Below, in pieces: positions 25,459-34,375 of a DNA stretch of 64,000 nt. Source of the stretch: Pararhodobacter marinus (GTDB taxonomy: Bacteria; Pseudomonadota; Alphaproteobacteria; Rhodobacterales; Rhodobacteraceae); assembly GCF_003122215.1 (NCBI RefSeq), contig NZ_QEYD01000001.1:62001-126000 (forward strand). Reading direction: 5' to 3'. The position numbers and the translations under genes are program-made. The stretch's first letter is position 1; each line of letters starts with the position of its first letter. A model generated the notes under the pieces. That model was given only the letters and a program-made list of their open reading frames with translations, had not been told where the DNA came from and made no database searches.

Positions 25459-26121
25459 TCAGAAATCGCTCCACAGGCCGATGCGCAGCGCCTCGACCTC
25501 GCCGCCCGGAGGAACAACCGCCTCGGCCACCAGGGTCAGGGTGCCGAAGGTCACGCCAAGAGCCGGGCGCAACCGCGTCAACCCGCCCCAGCGGTTGCGG
25601 TAAAGCGTGATCCCCGCGATCCCCATGAACCGCCCCGACCGCCAGCCGGTCTGCAGGGTCAGATCGGTGTCGAGTTCGGTGCCGTAAAAGCCCGTGCCCG
25701 ACAGCAGCCGAACCCCGCCGCGTATCCAGGCATTGCCGCCGTACAGATCCCAGCCGCGCCCGATATCCAGCCCCAGAACCGCACGGGTTGTGATGTAGTA
25801 ATTCGGCGTGTACCGCAGCCCGCCGGTCAGGCCCCACGCCATCCCCCAGGGCAGGTCCCGCGGGTGCCAGCGAACGAACAGGTCAAGCCGTTCCAGCCGC
25901 GAGGACAGTTCGAACCCGCCCGCGAGCGTCAGACGAGGCCGCAGGCCGTATTCGACATATTGCTCGGTTCGCACCGGATGCAGCCCGAAATCCGGCACCA
26001 GGGTGGCGGTCGTCGACAAGAACCATCCGCCGCGCGGTTGCGGCCATGGTCCGGCCAGAAGCGCCCGGGACGAGGCCAGCAGCAACAGCACACAGAGGAC
26101 GGGCACGAGACAACGCGACAT
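25459..26121 (-). CDS. Predicted outer-membrane beta-barrel-like protein
   Basis: This 220-residue protein begins with a signal peptide (MSRCLVPVLCVLLLLASSRA, cleavage near LLAG). Alternating hydrophobic and polar strands typical of a small barrel follow (for example WFLSTTATLVPDFGL, FMGIAGITLYRNRWGG), ending in a terminal aromatic, RIGLWSDF, which is a usual outer-membrane insertion signal. The function is unknown. I use the ATG that gives the best signal peptide; an in-frame ATG 18 bases upstream (MARSGG) is possible. Confidence 0.65.
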   Translation of the reverse strand: MSRCLVPVLCVLLLLASSRALLAGPWPQPRGGWFLSTTATLVPDFGLHPVRTEQYVEYGLRPRLTLAGGFELSSRLERLDLFVRWHPRDLPWGMAWGLTGGLRYTPNYYITTRAVLGLDIGRGWDLYGGNAWIRGGVRLLSGTGFYGTELDTDLTLQTGWRSGRFMGIAGITLYRNRWGGLTRLRPALGVTFGTLTLVAEAVVPPGGEVEALRIGLWSDF

Positions 26122-26315
26122 CCCACCACTTCGCGCCATCCGCGTTAATGAATGGTAAACGGTCGCCCCACGCGGGCAGAGACGACTTTTCCGTTGACCC
26201 GGCGCCGTTGCCGCGCAACGGACTATAGCGGGGCAAAGAAAAGCCACCGAGGGCCTTTCTTTACCCGGATACGGGCCTTATCTGCCCCTTGAGCATTCTG
26301 AAACGGGAAGAGACC

Positions 26316-26969
26316 ATGAGCCTTCGCATCAACGATATCGCCCCCGACTTCACGGCTGAAACCACGCAGGGCACGCTGAACTGGCACGATTATATCGGCG
26401 ACAGCTACACGATCCTGTTCAGCCACCCCAAGGATTTCACCCCCGTCTGCACCACCGAATTCTCGGCCGCCGCCAATCTGGCCGGTGAGTTCGCCAAGCG
26501 GAACGCCAAGCTTGCCGGCATCTCGATCGACGGGGTCGAGGACCACAAGAAATGGATGGATGACGTGAAGACCTATGGCGGTGCCGCGCCGGACTTCCCG
26601 ATCATCGCCGATGGCGACCTGAAGATCGCCAAGCTTTACGACATGCTGCCCGCCGAGGCTTACCTGCCCGACGGTCGCACGCCCAACGACACCGCCACCG
26701 TGCGCACCACCTTCATCATCGGCCCGGACAAGAAGATCCGCCTGATGCTGATCTATCCGATGTCGGTGGGCCGCAACTTCGACGAGATCCTGCGCGCGCT
26801 CGACGCCATCCGTCAGACCGACGCCCAGCCCTTCGCGACCCCCGCGAACTGGAAACCGGGCGATGACGTGATCGTCGCGCTGTCGGTGTCGACCGACGAT
26901 GCGAAGGCGAAATTCGGTCAGCTCGACATTCCGCTGCCCTATATCCGCAAGACCAAGGCGCCCTCGTAA
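26316..26969 (+). CDS. Peroxiredoxin, 1-Cys (Prx6) type
   Basis: This 217-residue thiol peroxidase has the peroxidatic Cys45 in SHPKDFTPVCTTEFS. The long C-terminal region (about 150-217, with FATPANWKPGDDVIVALSVS) is typical of Prx6/AhpC-like 1-Cys enzymes, and no resolving cysteine is seen. It reduces hydrogen or alkyl peroxides in the cytoplasm. The ATG at 26316 is preceded by GGGAAGAG. A clean terminator follows, so it is monocistronic. Confidence 0.93.
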   Translation: MSLRINDIAPDFTAETTQGTLNWHDYIGDSYTILFSHPKDFTPVCTTEFSAAANLAGEFAKRNAKLAGISIDGVEDHKKWMDDVKTYGGAAPDFPIIADGDLKIAKLYDMLPAEAYLPDGRTPNDTATVRTTFIIGPDKKIRLMLIYPMSVGRNFDEILRALDAIRQTDAQPFATPANWKPGDDVIVALSVSTDDAKAKFGQLDIPLPYIRKTKAPS

Positions 26970-26990
26970 ACCCAAGGTCTGGCAGTGTGA

Positions 26991-27020
26991 AAGGCCCGCG
27001 CTCTCCGGCGCGGGCCTTTT
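26991..27020 (+). terminator. Rho-independent terminator after the peroxiredoxin gene
   Basis: A 10-bp stem (AAGGCCCGCG at 26991-27000 with CGCGGGCCTT at 27009-27018) has an 8-nt loop and runs into TTTT. Confidence 0.85.
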
Positions 27021-27135
27021 GCGTTGCGCCTTCTGCCGGCGCGCCCGCGAATGTTGCGACCGTGTCGCGCGCTTGTGTAGCGCCGTGAGGAATTTGGGTG
27101 CTGGAGAACGCCGCACAAGAGGTTATCTAGAGCGC

Positions 27136-27765
27136 ATGAAACGCCGCACTCTTCTTGCTTCCATGGGCGCTGCCGCCCTCGCCGCGCTGCCTCCGACGCT
27201 TGGGGTGGCGCAGAACGCGCCGATCTCGCTGGACGAGATTTCGCGCTATTTCAACAGCTTCCGCACCGCGCAGGCCGATTTCACGCAGGTGAACCCGGAC
27301 GGGTCGATCTCGACCGGGCGGCTGATGATCCACCGGCCCGGCCGCGTGCGCTTCGAATACGACGCGCCCGACCGCTCGCTGGTGCTGGCTGCCGGGGGCT
27401 CGGTGAACATCTTCGACGCCCGTTCGAATACCGAGCCGTCCAGCTATCCGCTCAGCCGGACGCCGCTGAACCTGATCCTTGACGATACGGTCAACCTGTC
27501 GCGCGAACGCATGGTGGTCGAGCATTACGCCGACGGTCCGACAACGGTGGTTGTCGCGCAGGACCCCCAGCATCCGGAATACGGCTCGATCCGGCTGGTG
27601 TTCAGCGCCGACCCGACCGAGCTGCGGCAATGGGTGGTCACGGACGATACCGGGCGCGAAACCACGGTCATCCTGGGCACGCTGCGGACCGGCGTGTCGC
27701 TGGGCGCCATGCTGTTCAGCATCGACCTGGAAATGCAGCGCCGGGGCCTGCGCAGCAACCGCTGA
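27136..27765 (+). CDS. LolA-like outer-membrane lipoprotein carrier
   Basis: This 209-residue periplasmic protein has a twin-Arg-less signal peptide (MKRRTLLASMGAAALAALPP, cleavage near GVAQ). A LolA fold follows: FRTAQADFTQVNPDGSISTG, then PGRVRFEYDAPDRSLVLAAG. This is the pattern of the chaperone that moves lipoproteins from the LolCDE complex to LolB. The size is normal. It converges with the lytic transglycosylase gene 20 bases downstream. Confidence 0.87.
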   Translation: MKRRTLLASMGAAALAALPPTLGVAQNAPISLDEISRYFNSFRTAQADFTQVNPDGSISTGRLMIHRPGRVRFEYDAPDRSLVLAAGGSVNIFDARSNTEPSSYPLSRTPLNLILDDTVNLSRERMVVEHYADGPTTVVVAQDPQHPEYGSIRLVFSADPTELRQWVVTDDTGRETTVILGTLRTGVSLGAMLFSIDLEMQRRGLRSNR

Positions 27766-27785
27766 CGGCCCCGGAACCGTGAGAT

Positions 27786-28379
27786 TCAGCGCCGGCCGCA
27801 GGCCATCAGCTGGATATCATACATGATCGCGCGTTCGCCGACCCGGTTGGCAACGCCGATCAGCCAGTCCTGATTGCGATAGCTGCCCCGCCGGAAGCCG
27901 GCATTGCCTTCGTGATAGGCCAGGTAAAGGTTGCGCGCATCGGTCGGCTGGATCCCGTTCTGCGCCAGCGCGGTCGAGGCATACCAGCCGATGAAATCGG
28001 TCGCGTCGCGAATATCGTCGCGCTCGCCGCGATGGTTGCGGGTAACCTGCTGGTATTCCTCCCATGTGCCGTCCAGCGCCTGACTGTAGCCATAGGCCGA
28101 ACTCTGCCGGCCCAGCGGGATGACGCCCAGCGCATAGCGATGCGGAGTGCGGGCGTCGCCGCGAAAGCGGCTTTCGGCGTGGATGATCGCCATCTGCACG
28201 GGAACGGGGACGTTCCATTCCCGCTCGGTCGCGCGCATCGCCCTCAGATAGGCCGGACGTTCGGCGGCCAGGGCACAGGCATCGTCGAGATTCCGGGGGG
28301 GGTCGTAACTGCGCCCGCCGCAGGACGCGAGTGCGGCCAACAGGGCGGCCGCCGCCAGAAGGCGGGGAAGTCTGCTCAT
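27786..28379 (-). CDS. Lipoprotein lytic transglycosylase (SLT-like)
   Basis: This 197-residue protein has a lipobox (LLAALASC, lipidated at Cys20). A lysozyme-like domain follows, with the probable catalytic Glu in MAIIHAESRFRGDART near residue 68 and SSAYGYSQALDGTWEEYQ near residue 95. It would cleave peptidoglycan at the outer membrane's inner face. It converges with lolA. The region upstream to the HspQ gene is 276 bases, AT-richer near the start, and has no other gene that I can see. Confidence 0.85.
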   Translation of the reverse strand: MSRLPRLLAAAALLAALASCGGRSYDPPRNLDDACALAAERPAYLRAMRATEREWNVPVPVQMAIIHAESRFRGDARTPHRYALGVIPLGRQSSAYGYSQALDGTWEEYQQVTRNHRGERDDIRDATDFIGWYASTALAQNGIQPTDARNLYLAYHEGNAGFRRGSYRNQDWLIGVANRVGERAIMYDIQLMACGRR

Positions 28380-28655
28380 GATCTGCCTCGGTCGGTTTTC
28401 TTGTGTTTTTTTCCGTTTTAGCCGATTTCTCGCAGATTTGAAATCACTTCCCGGTCAGGATCCGAGCCGGATTCGTCCCGGGACGCGCGTCGACAGGGGG
28501 CCAGGATGCAGCGGCGCCGACCGGATTGCCGCAATTTTGCCACAAACGGGCCTTTGTCGGGCCATGATTCACAATCTGTTTCTGCGCCCCCTTGGTCGCC
28601 CCCATGGACGCCGGGCCGCGACTCGGGCTAGAAACAGCGTGAAGGGACCACGCTT

Positions 28656-28982
28656 ATGCTGAAATCACACGCCAAATTCGGACTGGGTCAGATCGTCAGG
28701 CACCGGAAACATCCGTTCCGGGGCGTCGTGTTCGATGTGGATGCGATGTTCGCCAATACCGAGGAATGGTATGACGCGATTCCCGAAGACAGCCGTCCCA
28801 GCAAGGACCAGCCGTTCTACCACCTGCTGGCCGAGAACGAGAACAGCTATTACGTCGCCTACGTGTCCGAGCAGAACCTCGAACCCGACGATACCGGCGA
28901 ACCCGTCGATCATCCCGACCTGCCCGAGCTGTTCGGCGATTTCGAGAACGGCTATTATCCGCTTCAGGCTCAGCTGAACTGA
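28656..28982 (+). CDS. hspQ: Heat shock protein HspQ
   Basis: This 108-residue protein starts with HAKFGLGQIVRHRKHPFRGV and continues VVFDVDAMFANTEEWYD. Next come DQPFYHLLAENENSYYVAYV and the C-terminal DPDLPELFGDFENG-like ending, all as in HspQ. HspQ is a small hemimethylated-DNA-binding-like protein known as a Lon protease specificity factor. GAAGGGA precedes the ATG. It is monocistronic as far as seen. I found no clear heat-shock promoter. Confidence 0.9.
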   Translation: MLKSHAKFGLGQIVRHRKHPFRGVVFDVDAMFANTEEWYDAIPEDSRPSKDQPFYHLLAENENSYYVAYVSEQNLEPDDTGEPVDHPDLPELFGDFENGYYPLQAQLN

Positions 28983-29003
28983 CGGCCCGGCCGGGTCGCG
29001 CGA

Positions 29004-29525
29004 TCAGCCGAGCGGCACTTCGAGCGTCAGCAGGTTCCAGTCACCGCGGCGGCGATAATGCAGCCCGACCGCAAGGCTGCGGATGATATGCCAGCCAAAT
29101 CCCCCTTCGGGCACGTTGTCGGGCGGCGAGACAGGCGGCAGATCGGCTTTGGGCATCGCGCCGCCGGGAAAGGGTTGGCCCTGGTCGGCGATGTTGCAGA
29201 CCAGCCCGTCGGTCTTGGCGCTGAGCCAAAGCTCGATCAGGCCGGCGCGTCCCGCATAGGCGTGTTCGACCACGTTGTTCAGGATTTCGGCCAGGATCAG
29301 CTCGGCATTGGCGATGGCCTTGGGCGGGACATCCGCCTGGCCCAGACAGGCAATCAGATCCTGCAGCACATGCCGCGTGGTTTCATCGCGGGCGACGAAG
29401 CGCCGGTGAAACAGCGTCGCGCCGGAGAACGCCGTGTCGAAGGGATGGACCGGTTGCCGCCGGGTCGGGCGTACAGGCCCCCCGGACCCGCCCCAACCCC
29501 CAGACCCGGCCACCCGTCCCGCCAT
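29004..29525 (-). CDS. ATP-binding anti-sigma factor (RsbW-like HATPase)
   Basis: This 173-residue protein has a GHKL ATPase domain: N-box ELILAEILNNVVEHAYA near residue 75, G1-like CNIADQGQPFPGG near 112, and G2-like PEGGFGWHIIRSLAVGL near 140. This fits serine-kinase anti-sigma factors. The first 30 residues are Gly/Arg-rich, so a later start is possible. It begins 1 base after the STAS gene, giving an antagonist/anti-sigma pair. No sigma factor gene or PP2C phosphatase lies nearby. Confidence 0.85.
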   Translation of the reverse strand: MAGRVAGSGGWGGSGGPVRPTRRQPVHPFDTAFSGATLFHRRFVARDETTRHVLQDLIACLGQADVPPKAIANAELILAEILNNVVEHAYAGRAGLIELWLSAKTDGLVCNIADQGQPFPGGAMPKADLPPVSPPDNVPEGGFGWHIIRSLAVGLHYRRRGDWNLLTLEVPLG

Positions 29526-29526
29526 A

Positions 29527-29862
29527 TCACGCGGTCGCCTGCAGATCGCCCGGCGGCTGCGGATGGATGGTAAAGACGCTGTCCATGCGGGTCAGGCGAA
29601 AGACCTTGTCGACCGGAGGAGTCAGCGCGGCCAGTTCCAGCTTTCGGTCCGGGGCCAGGAGTTTCATCACGGCGACCACCGCGCCCAGCCCACTGCTGTC
29701 GATAAAGCGCACCCGGCCCAGATCGAGGATGACGGGATTGCCCGCGGCATCCGCCGCGCGGCGCACCGCTTCCTTGAAGGCGATGGCGACAGAGGCGTCG
29801 ATCCGGGTGTCGTTCACCCGGACGACAAGACTGTCTCCGGCGCGTGACGTGGCGATGTCCAA
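29527..29862 (-). CDS. STAS-domain anti-sigma factor antagonist (RsbV-like)
   Basis: This protein of about 111 residues has the STAS signature VRFIDSSGLGAVVAVMKLL, with the Ser that partner kinases phosphorylate. I prefer the TTG at 29862, which has a run of G residues as ribosome site, to the GTG at 29907, which has none; the longer form would be 126 residues. It is immediately upstream of the RsbW-like gene, so the two should act as a partner-switching pair that controls a sigma factor elsewhere. Confidence 0.83.
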   Translation of the reverse strand: MDIATSRAGDSLVVRVNDTRIDASVAIAFKEAVRRAADAAGNPVILDLGRVRFIDSSGLGAVVAVMKLLAPDRKLELAALTPPVDKVFRLTRMDSVFTIHPQPPGDLQATA

Positions 29863-29955
29863 CTTGCCCCCCGCATCTGGCCCGCATTTGGCTTGTCCGA
29901 GCCCCACGCTAGGGCTTAAGTCTTGCCAAAGGGTTCACGCGAAAGGGGGCAGGCC

Positions 29956-31134
29956 ATGAGCGACGTCATCATCACGGGTGCCGCACGCACGCCGATGGGC
30001 GGTTTCCAGGGCGTTTTCAGCGGGGTCACGGCATCCGAACTGGGTGGTGCGGCGATCGCGGCGGCGCTGGAAAGCGCGGGCACCCCGCCCGAAGCGGTCG
30101 AGGAATTGCTGATGGGCTGCGTTCTGCCCGCCGGTCAGGGCCAGGCCCCCGCGCGGCAGGCGGGGTTCCATGCCGGGCTGGGCCAGAACGTGCCCGCGAC
30201 CACGCTGAACAAGATGTGCGGCTCGGGGATGAAGGCCGCGATGATGGCGCATGACCAGATCGCGCTCGGCCATACAGGGGTGATGATCGCGGGCGGCATG
30301 GAAAGCATGACCGAAGCGCCTTACCTCTTGCCCAAGATGCGCGGCGGCGCGCGGATCGGCCATGCGCAGGTGATCGATCACATGTTCCTCGACGGGCTCG
30401 AAGACGCCTATGACAGGGGGCGCCTGATGGGCACCTTCGCCGAGGATTGCGCCGCGCATTACCGCTTCACCCGCGAGGCGCAGGACGATTACGCGCTGAC
30501 GTCGCTTACCAACGCGCTGGACGCTCAGGCCAACGGCGCCTTCGACGGCGAGATCACCGCGGTCACGGTCCACGGCCGGAAGGGCGAGCAGACGATCAGC
30601 GCCGACGAGCAGCCCGGCAATGCGCGTCCTGAAAAGATCCCGACACTGAAGCCTGCCTTCCGCGCCGAGGGCACGGTCACGGCGGCCAATTCCTCGTCCA
30701 TCTCGGACGGCGCGGCGGCGCTGGTGCTGTCGTCCCGGCGCGCGGCGGAAGAGCGCGGCGCCCCGGTCCGCGCGATCATTCGCGGCCATGCCAGCCACGC
30801 GCAGGCCCCCGGCTGGTTCACCACGGCGCCGGTTCCGGCCGCGCAGAAGCTTCTCGACCGGCTGGGCTGGAACGTGTCGGATGTGGACCTGTGGGAAGTG
30901 AACGAGGCCTTCGCGGTCGTTCCCATGGCCTTCATGCGCGAAATGGGCCTGCCGCGCGACGTGGTGAACGTCAATGGCGGTGCCTGCGCGCTGGGGCACC
31001 CGATCGGCGCCTCGGGGGCGCGGATCATCGTCACGCTGCTGCACGCGCTGGAAAATCGCGGGCTCAAGCGCGGGATCGCGGCGATCTGCATCGGCGGCGG
31101 CGAGGGCACGGCGATCGCCATCGAGCGGCCCTGA
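29956..31134 (+). CDS. Acetyl-CoA C-acetyltransferase (thiolase)
   Basis: This 392-residue thiolase has the nucleophile Cys88 in NKMCGSGMKAAMMAHD, the His in ALGHPIGASGARI and a C-terminal Cys in AICIGGGEGTAIAIE. The length and motifs match the biosynthetic/degradative acetoacetyl-CoA thiolases. It differs from the PcaF-like copy at 3425. The ATG at 29956 has GGGGGC upstream. It diverges from the STAS gene and converges with the GH13 gene. Confidence 0.88.
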   Translation: MSDVIITGAARTPMGGFQGVFSGVTASELGGAAIAAALESAGTPPEAVEELLMGCVLPAGQGQAPARQAGFHAGLGQNVPATTLNKMCGSGMKAAMMAHDQIALGHTGVMIAGGMESMTEAPYLLPKMRGGARIGHAQVIDHMFLDGLEDAYDRGRLMGTFAEDCAAHYRFTREAQDDYALTSLTNALDAQANGAFDGEITAVTVHGRKGEQTISADEQPGNARPEKIPTLKPAFRAEGTVTAANSSSISDGAAALVLSSRRAAEERGAPVRAIIRGHASHAQAPGWFTTAPVPAAQKLLDRLGWNVSDVDLWEVNEAFAVVPMAFMREMGLPRDVVNVNGGACALGHPIGASGARIIVTLLHALENRGLKRGIAAICIGGGEGTAIAIERP

Positions 31135-31191
31135 CGCCCGTTCACGACACAGGCAGTCTGCCGTGCCTTGCCGGCGCGGCAGCTTCCTCCG

Positions 31192-32841
31192 TCAGACCGA
31201 TTGCTGCGCGAAGACCGCGCTGAACGGCGCGATCGGCTGGCTGAGATCGGCCTTGTAGGGCGCCTCGGGATCGGGGACCCAATCGCCTTCGGGCAGGGTA
31301 AAATCGCGCGGCTCGGCGCTCATGTTGAAAGCGCAGAGCAGCCGTTCGTCGCCCTGAACCCGCAGGAAGGCCAGAACCCCGTCCGAATCGCGCACCACGG
31401 TCAGCGATCCGCGTTCCAGAGCCGGCCGCGCGTGGCGGAAAGCCACCATGCGCCGGTAGAAGGCCAGCAGGCTCTCGTCGTCGTTCTCCTGCACCGCGAC
31501 GGCTTTCGACAGATGCTCGGCGGCCATCGGCAGCCACGGCTTTTCATGCGACGAGAACCCGCCATGGGGATAGTCGCTGGTCCACGGCATCGGCGTTCGG
31601 CACCCGTCGCGGCCCTTGAACTTGGGCCAGAAGCGGATGCCGTAGGGATCCTGCAGATCCTCGAAGGCGACATAGGCTTCAGTCAGGCCCAGCTCTTCGC
31701 CCTGGTACAGGCAGACGCTGCCCTGAAGCGACAACAGGATCGACGCGAATAGCGCGCGCTGCTCCTCGCCCAGCGCCCAACGCGAGGCGTGGCGCGTCAC
31801 ATCGTGGTTCGAAAACGCCCAGCAGGCCCAGCCATCGCCGATCTCGCGCTCATGGGTGCGCAGCACCTGGCCGAAGAACTCGGCCGATGGCTCGTTCCCT
31901 GACAACAGGTCGAATGCGTAGCACATATGCACCTTGTCATCGCCCTCGGTATAGGCGGCCTGAAGCTGCATGCCGTATTGCCCGTCGCCGATCTCGCCCA
32001 CCAGCGTGGTGGCGCCGTATTCGTCCATCAGCGACCGCAGGCGCTTCAGGAAGGCCAGGTTCTCGGGCTGGTTCTTCGAATAGAGGTGGTCCTGCCAGTT
32101 ATACGGATTGACCTCGGGCGCGATGGTCGCGTTGCGCCGCGCGGGGTCCAGCGCCGGGTTGTCGCGAAGCTGGCTGTCGTGGAAATAGAAGTTGACGGTA
32201 TCCAGCCGGAACCCGTCGACCCCGCGTTCCAGCCAGAAGCGCACGATGCCCAGAAGCGCGTCCTGCACCTCGGGATTGTGCAGGTTCAGGTCGGGCTGTT
32301 CCTTGAGGAAATTGTGCAGGAAATACTGCATCCGGTCGCCCGACCATTCCCAGGCCGAGCCGCCGAAGATCGACAGCCAGTTGTTGGGCGGCGTGCCGTC
32401 GGGCTTTGGATCGGCCCAGACATACCAGTCGCTCTTGTGATTATCGCGCGAGTTCTGGCTTTCCTGGAACCACGGATGCTGGTTCGAGGTGTGGCTGAGA
32501 ACGAGGTCGATCAGCACCCGGATCCCCAGATCATGCGCGCGCGAGATCAGGGCGTCGAAATCGCCGAGACTGCCGAAGATTGGTTCGACATCGCAGTAAT
32601 TCGAGATGTCATAGCCGAAATCCAGCATCGGCGAGCGGAAGAAAGGCGAGATCCAGATCGCATCGACGCCCAGCTGCTTGATATGCTCGAGCCGGTGGAT
32701 GATCCCTGCCAGATCGCCGATGCCGTCGCCGTTCGAATCCTGAAAGCTGCGCGGATAAATCTGGTAGATCACCGCGCCGCGCCACCAGTCCTTGTCGTCC
32801 GGAAGCTCGGCACCGGGCCGGAAATCTTGCATCAGGTTCAT
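31192..32841 (-). CDS. GH13 alpha-glucosidase (oligo-1,6-/trehalose-type)
   Basis: This 549-residue cytoplasmic glycosidase has the catalytic triad of GH13: nucleophile D214 in DGFRLDTVNFYF, acid/base E283 in LVGEIGDG, and D347 in FSNHDVTRH. The N-terminal IYQIYPRSFQDSNGDGIGDL is typical of the alpha-glucosidase subfamily. It hydrolyses alpha-glucosides such as maltose or isomaltose. The sugar ABC operon at 1-2403 is far away, so no direct link can be claimed. A small gap of 230 bases separates it from msrB and contains msrB's terminator. Confidence 0.92.
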   Translation of the reverse strand: MNLMQDFRPGAELPDDKDWWRGAVIYQIYPRSFQDSNGDGIGDLAGIIHRLEHIKQLGVDAIWISPFFRSPMLDFGYDISNYCDVEPIFGSLGDFDALISRAHDLGIRVLIDLVLSHTSNQHPWFQESQNSRDNHKSDWYVWADPKPDGTPPNNWLSIFGGSAWEWSGDRMQYFLHNFLKEQPDLNLHNPEVQDALLGIVRFWLERGVDGFRLDTVNFYFHDSQLRDNPALDPARRNATIAPEVNPYNWQDHLYSKNQPENLAFLKRLRSLMDEYGATTLVGEIGDGQYGMQLQAAYTEGDDKVHMCYAFDLLSGNEPSAEFFGQVLRTHEREIGDGWACWAFSNHDVTRHASRWALGEEQRALFASILLSLQGSVCLYQGEELGLTEAYVAFEDLQDPYGIRFWPKFKGRDGCRTPMPWTSDYPHGGFSSHEKPWLPMAAEHLSKAVAVQENDDESLLAFYRRMVAFRHARPALERGSLTVVRDSDGVLAFLRVQGDERLLCAFNMSAEPRDFTLPEGDWVPDPEAPYKADLSQPIAPFSAVFAQQSV

Positions 32842-32943
32842 GGGTCCGTCCGTTCTGTCACCGTCGCCGCCTGCGCGGCGCCGGTCAGACGGCGCGCGCC
32901 ATGCGGCATTCCCAAGCCCCTAACTGAGCATCCCCTGCCGCGG

Positions 32944-32972
32944 GAAAAAACCCCTTCCCGGACCGGAAGGGG
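32944..32972 (-). terminator. Rho-independent terminator after msrB
   Basis: On the minus strand an 8-bp stem (32965-32972 with 32951-32958) with a 6-nt loop is followed by six T residues. It is 100 bases downstream of the msrB stop and upstream of the GH13 gene. Confidence 0.75.
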
Positions 32973-33071
32973 CGGGAAAAGCCGGTGATCAGGGGAAATT
33001 GACCGATCCGCGCCGTCAGGCGCCCGGCGGCAGAGTGCCGGTCGGGGCGCCCTCGGGGCACCCCGGGGCCG

Positions 33072-33512
33072 TCAGCCGTCGACTTGCGGCAGGTAATCGC
33101 CGTAGCCTTCGGCCTCCATCTCGTCCTTGGGGATGAACCGCAGCGAGGCCGAGTTGATGCAATAGCGCAGGCCCCCCTGGTCGCGCGGACCGTCGGGGAA
33201 AACATGCCCCAGATGGCTGTCGCCATGGGTCGAGCGGACCTCGGTCCGGATCATGCCATGCGTGGTATCGCGCAGCTCGACCACGTTCTGCGGCTCCACG
33301 GGCTTGGTGAAAGCCGGCCAGCCGCAGCCCGAATTGTACTTGGCCGACGACGCGAAAAGCGGCTCGCCCGAGACGATATCGACATAAAGCCCGGGCTCGA
33401 AATGCTCATCGAACTCGTTGGAATAGGGCCGCTCCGTCCCGTTCTGCTGGGTGACCCGGTATTGTTCCGGGGTCAGGCGGGCAAGGGCTTCTGGGGTCTT
33501 CGAATAGCTCAT
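33072..33512 (-). CDS. msrB: Peptide-methionine (R)-S-oxide reductase
   Basis: This 146-residue MsrB repairs R-methionine sulfoxide in proteins. The catalytic Cys118 is in [14 protein letters not shown], with [11 protein letters not shown] near residue 62 and the [14 protein letters not shown] region near 97. The usual zinc-binding CxxC pairs are absent, so this is a zinc-free form. I chose the ATG at 33512 because GGAGG is six bases away; an ATG six bases further upstream would overlap the ribosome site. Confidence 0.93.
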   Translation of the reverse strand: MSYSKTPEALARLTPEQYRVTQQNGTERPYSNEFDEHFEPGLYVDIVSGEPLFASSAKYNSGCGWPAFTKPVEPQNVVELRDTTHGMIRTEVRSTHGDSHLGHVFPDGPRDQGGLRYCINSASLRFIPKDEMEAEGYGDYLPQVDG

Positions 33513-33616
33513 CGTCATCCTCCGGTGCGGTATCCTGTGGATATGGGCCCGCTCTGGCCCGATTCCATCCCCGGGCCGTCACGTCAGCTTGTTCGGGGCC
33601 TGCTCAAAGCTCGACA

Positions 33617-34375
33617 TCAGGCAAAGCTCAGCGTCGAGGCAAATTCCCTCAGCGCGGCCACCGTCGCGCCCTGCGCCTCGGCCAGTGCCGGGTCGGTGCC
33701 GATCAGCGTGACCACCGCCTGCGCTTCGCCCTGCCAGTCGAGAACCGGCGCGGCGATGGCGACAAGGCCCGGGATGAACCGGCCGTCCACCCAGGCGAAG
33801 CCCGCCTTGCGCATCGGCGCGACCAGCGCCGCGACGCCAGCGGCGTCGCACGGCAGATCGCCCGTCGCGCGTCCCATTTCGGCCTGCAGCACGCTTTGCA
33901 GCGGAGCCTGCGGCGCCCAGGCCAGAAAGGCCCGTCCGGTCGCGGAGTTGAGCAACGGCATGACCGTGCCCAGCCCCATCGAGGTCACGGTCGGCACCGC
34001 CGCGCGTTCCCAGCGCACGACCGTCGCGCCCTGCGTGCCCCAGACCGACAACAGCGCGGTCAGCCCCGTCCGTTCGACCAGATCGGGCAGAGCATCGGCG
34101 GTCCGGTTGACGAAATCGTGCCGGGCCAGCGCCGACAGGCCCAGCCGGATCGCGCCGGGGCCAAGGTCGTATTTCCCCGACCGCCCGGCCTGCACGACCA
34201 GCCCGGCATGCAGGAAACTGGCCAGGTAGCGATGCACTTTCGAGGGCGGCATGGCGCAATCGCGCGCCAGTTCGCTCAGCGAAACGGCCTCGCGCCGCCC
34301 GGCCATCTCGGCCAGCAGCCTGAGGGCGGCATCGAGCGACTGGATGCCGCCGCTGGAATCGTCTTCACCCTTCAT
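33617..34375 (-). CDS. IclR-family transcriptional regulator
   Basis: This 252-residue regulator has the winged helix at 10-70 (SLSELARDCAMPPSKVHRYL) and an IclR effector domain with RTGLTALLSVWGTQGATVV near 100 and the SATGRAFLAW motif near 145. Its start overlaps the end of the thioesterase gene. The ATG at 34375 is used, but a TTG at 34384 has the better-placed AAGGA. It is cotranscribed with the thioesterase and divergent from the fusion gene, so it most likely controls both. Confidence 0.87.
   Translation of the reverse strand: MKGEDDSSGGIQSLDAALRLLAEMAGRREAVSLSELARDCAMPPSKVHRYLASFLHAGLVVQAGRSGKYDLGPGAIRLGLSALARHDFVNRTADALPDLVERTGLTALLSVWGTQGATVVRWERAAVPTVTSMGLGTVMPLLNSATGRAFLAWAPQAPLQSVLQAEMGRATGDLPCDAAGVAALVAPMRKAGFAWVDGRFIPGLVAIAAPVLDWQGEAQAVVTLIGTDPALAEAQGATVAALREFASTLSFA

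Noticed and set aside
23694-25610. 638-codon plus-strand frame across the aldehyde dehydrogenase
   Set aside because: It is antisense to an enzyme with intact catalytic motifs and shows shadow composition.
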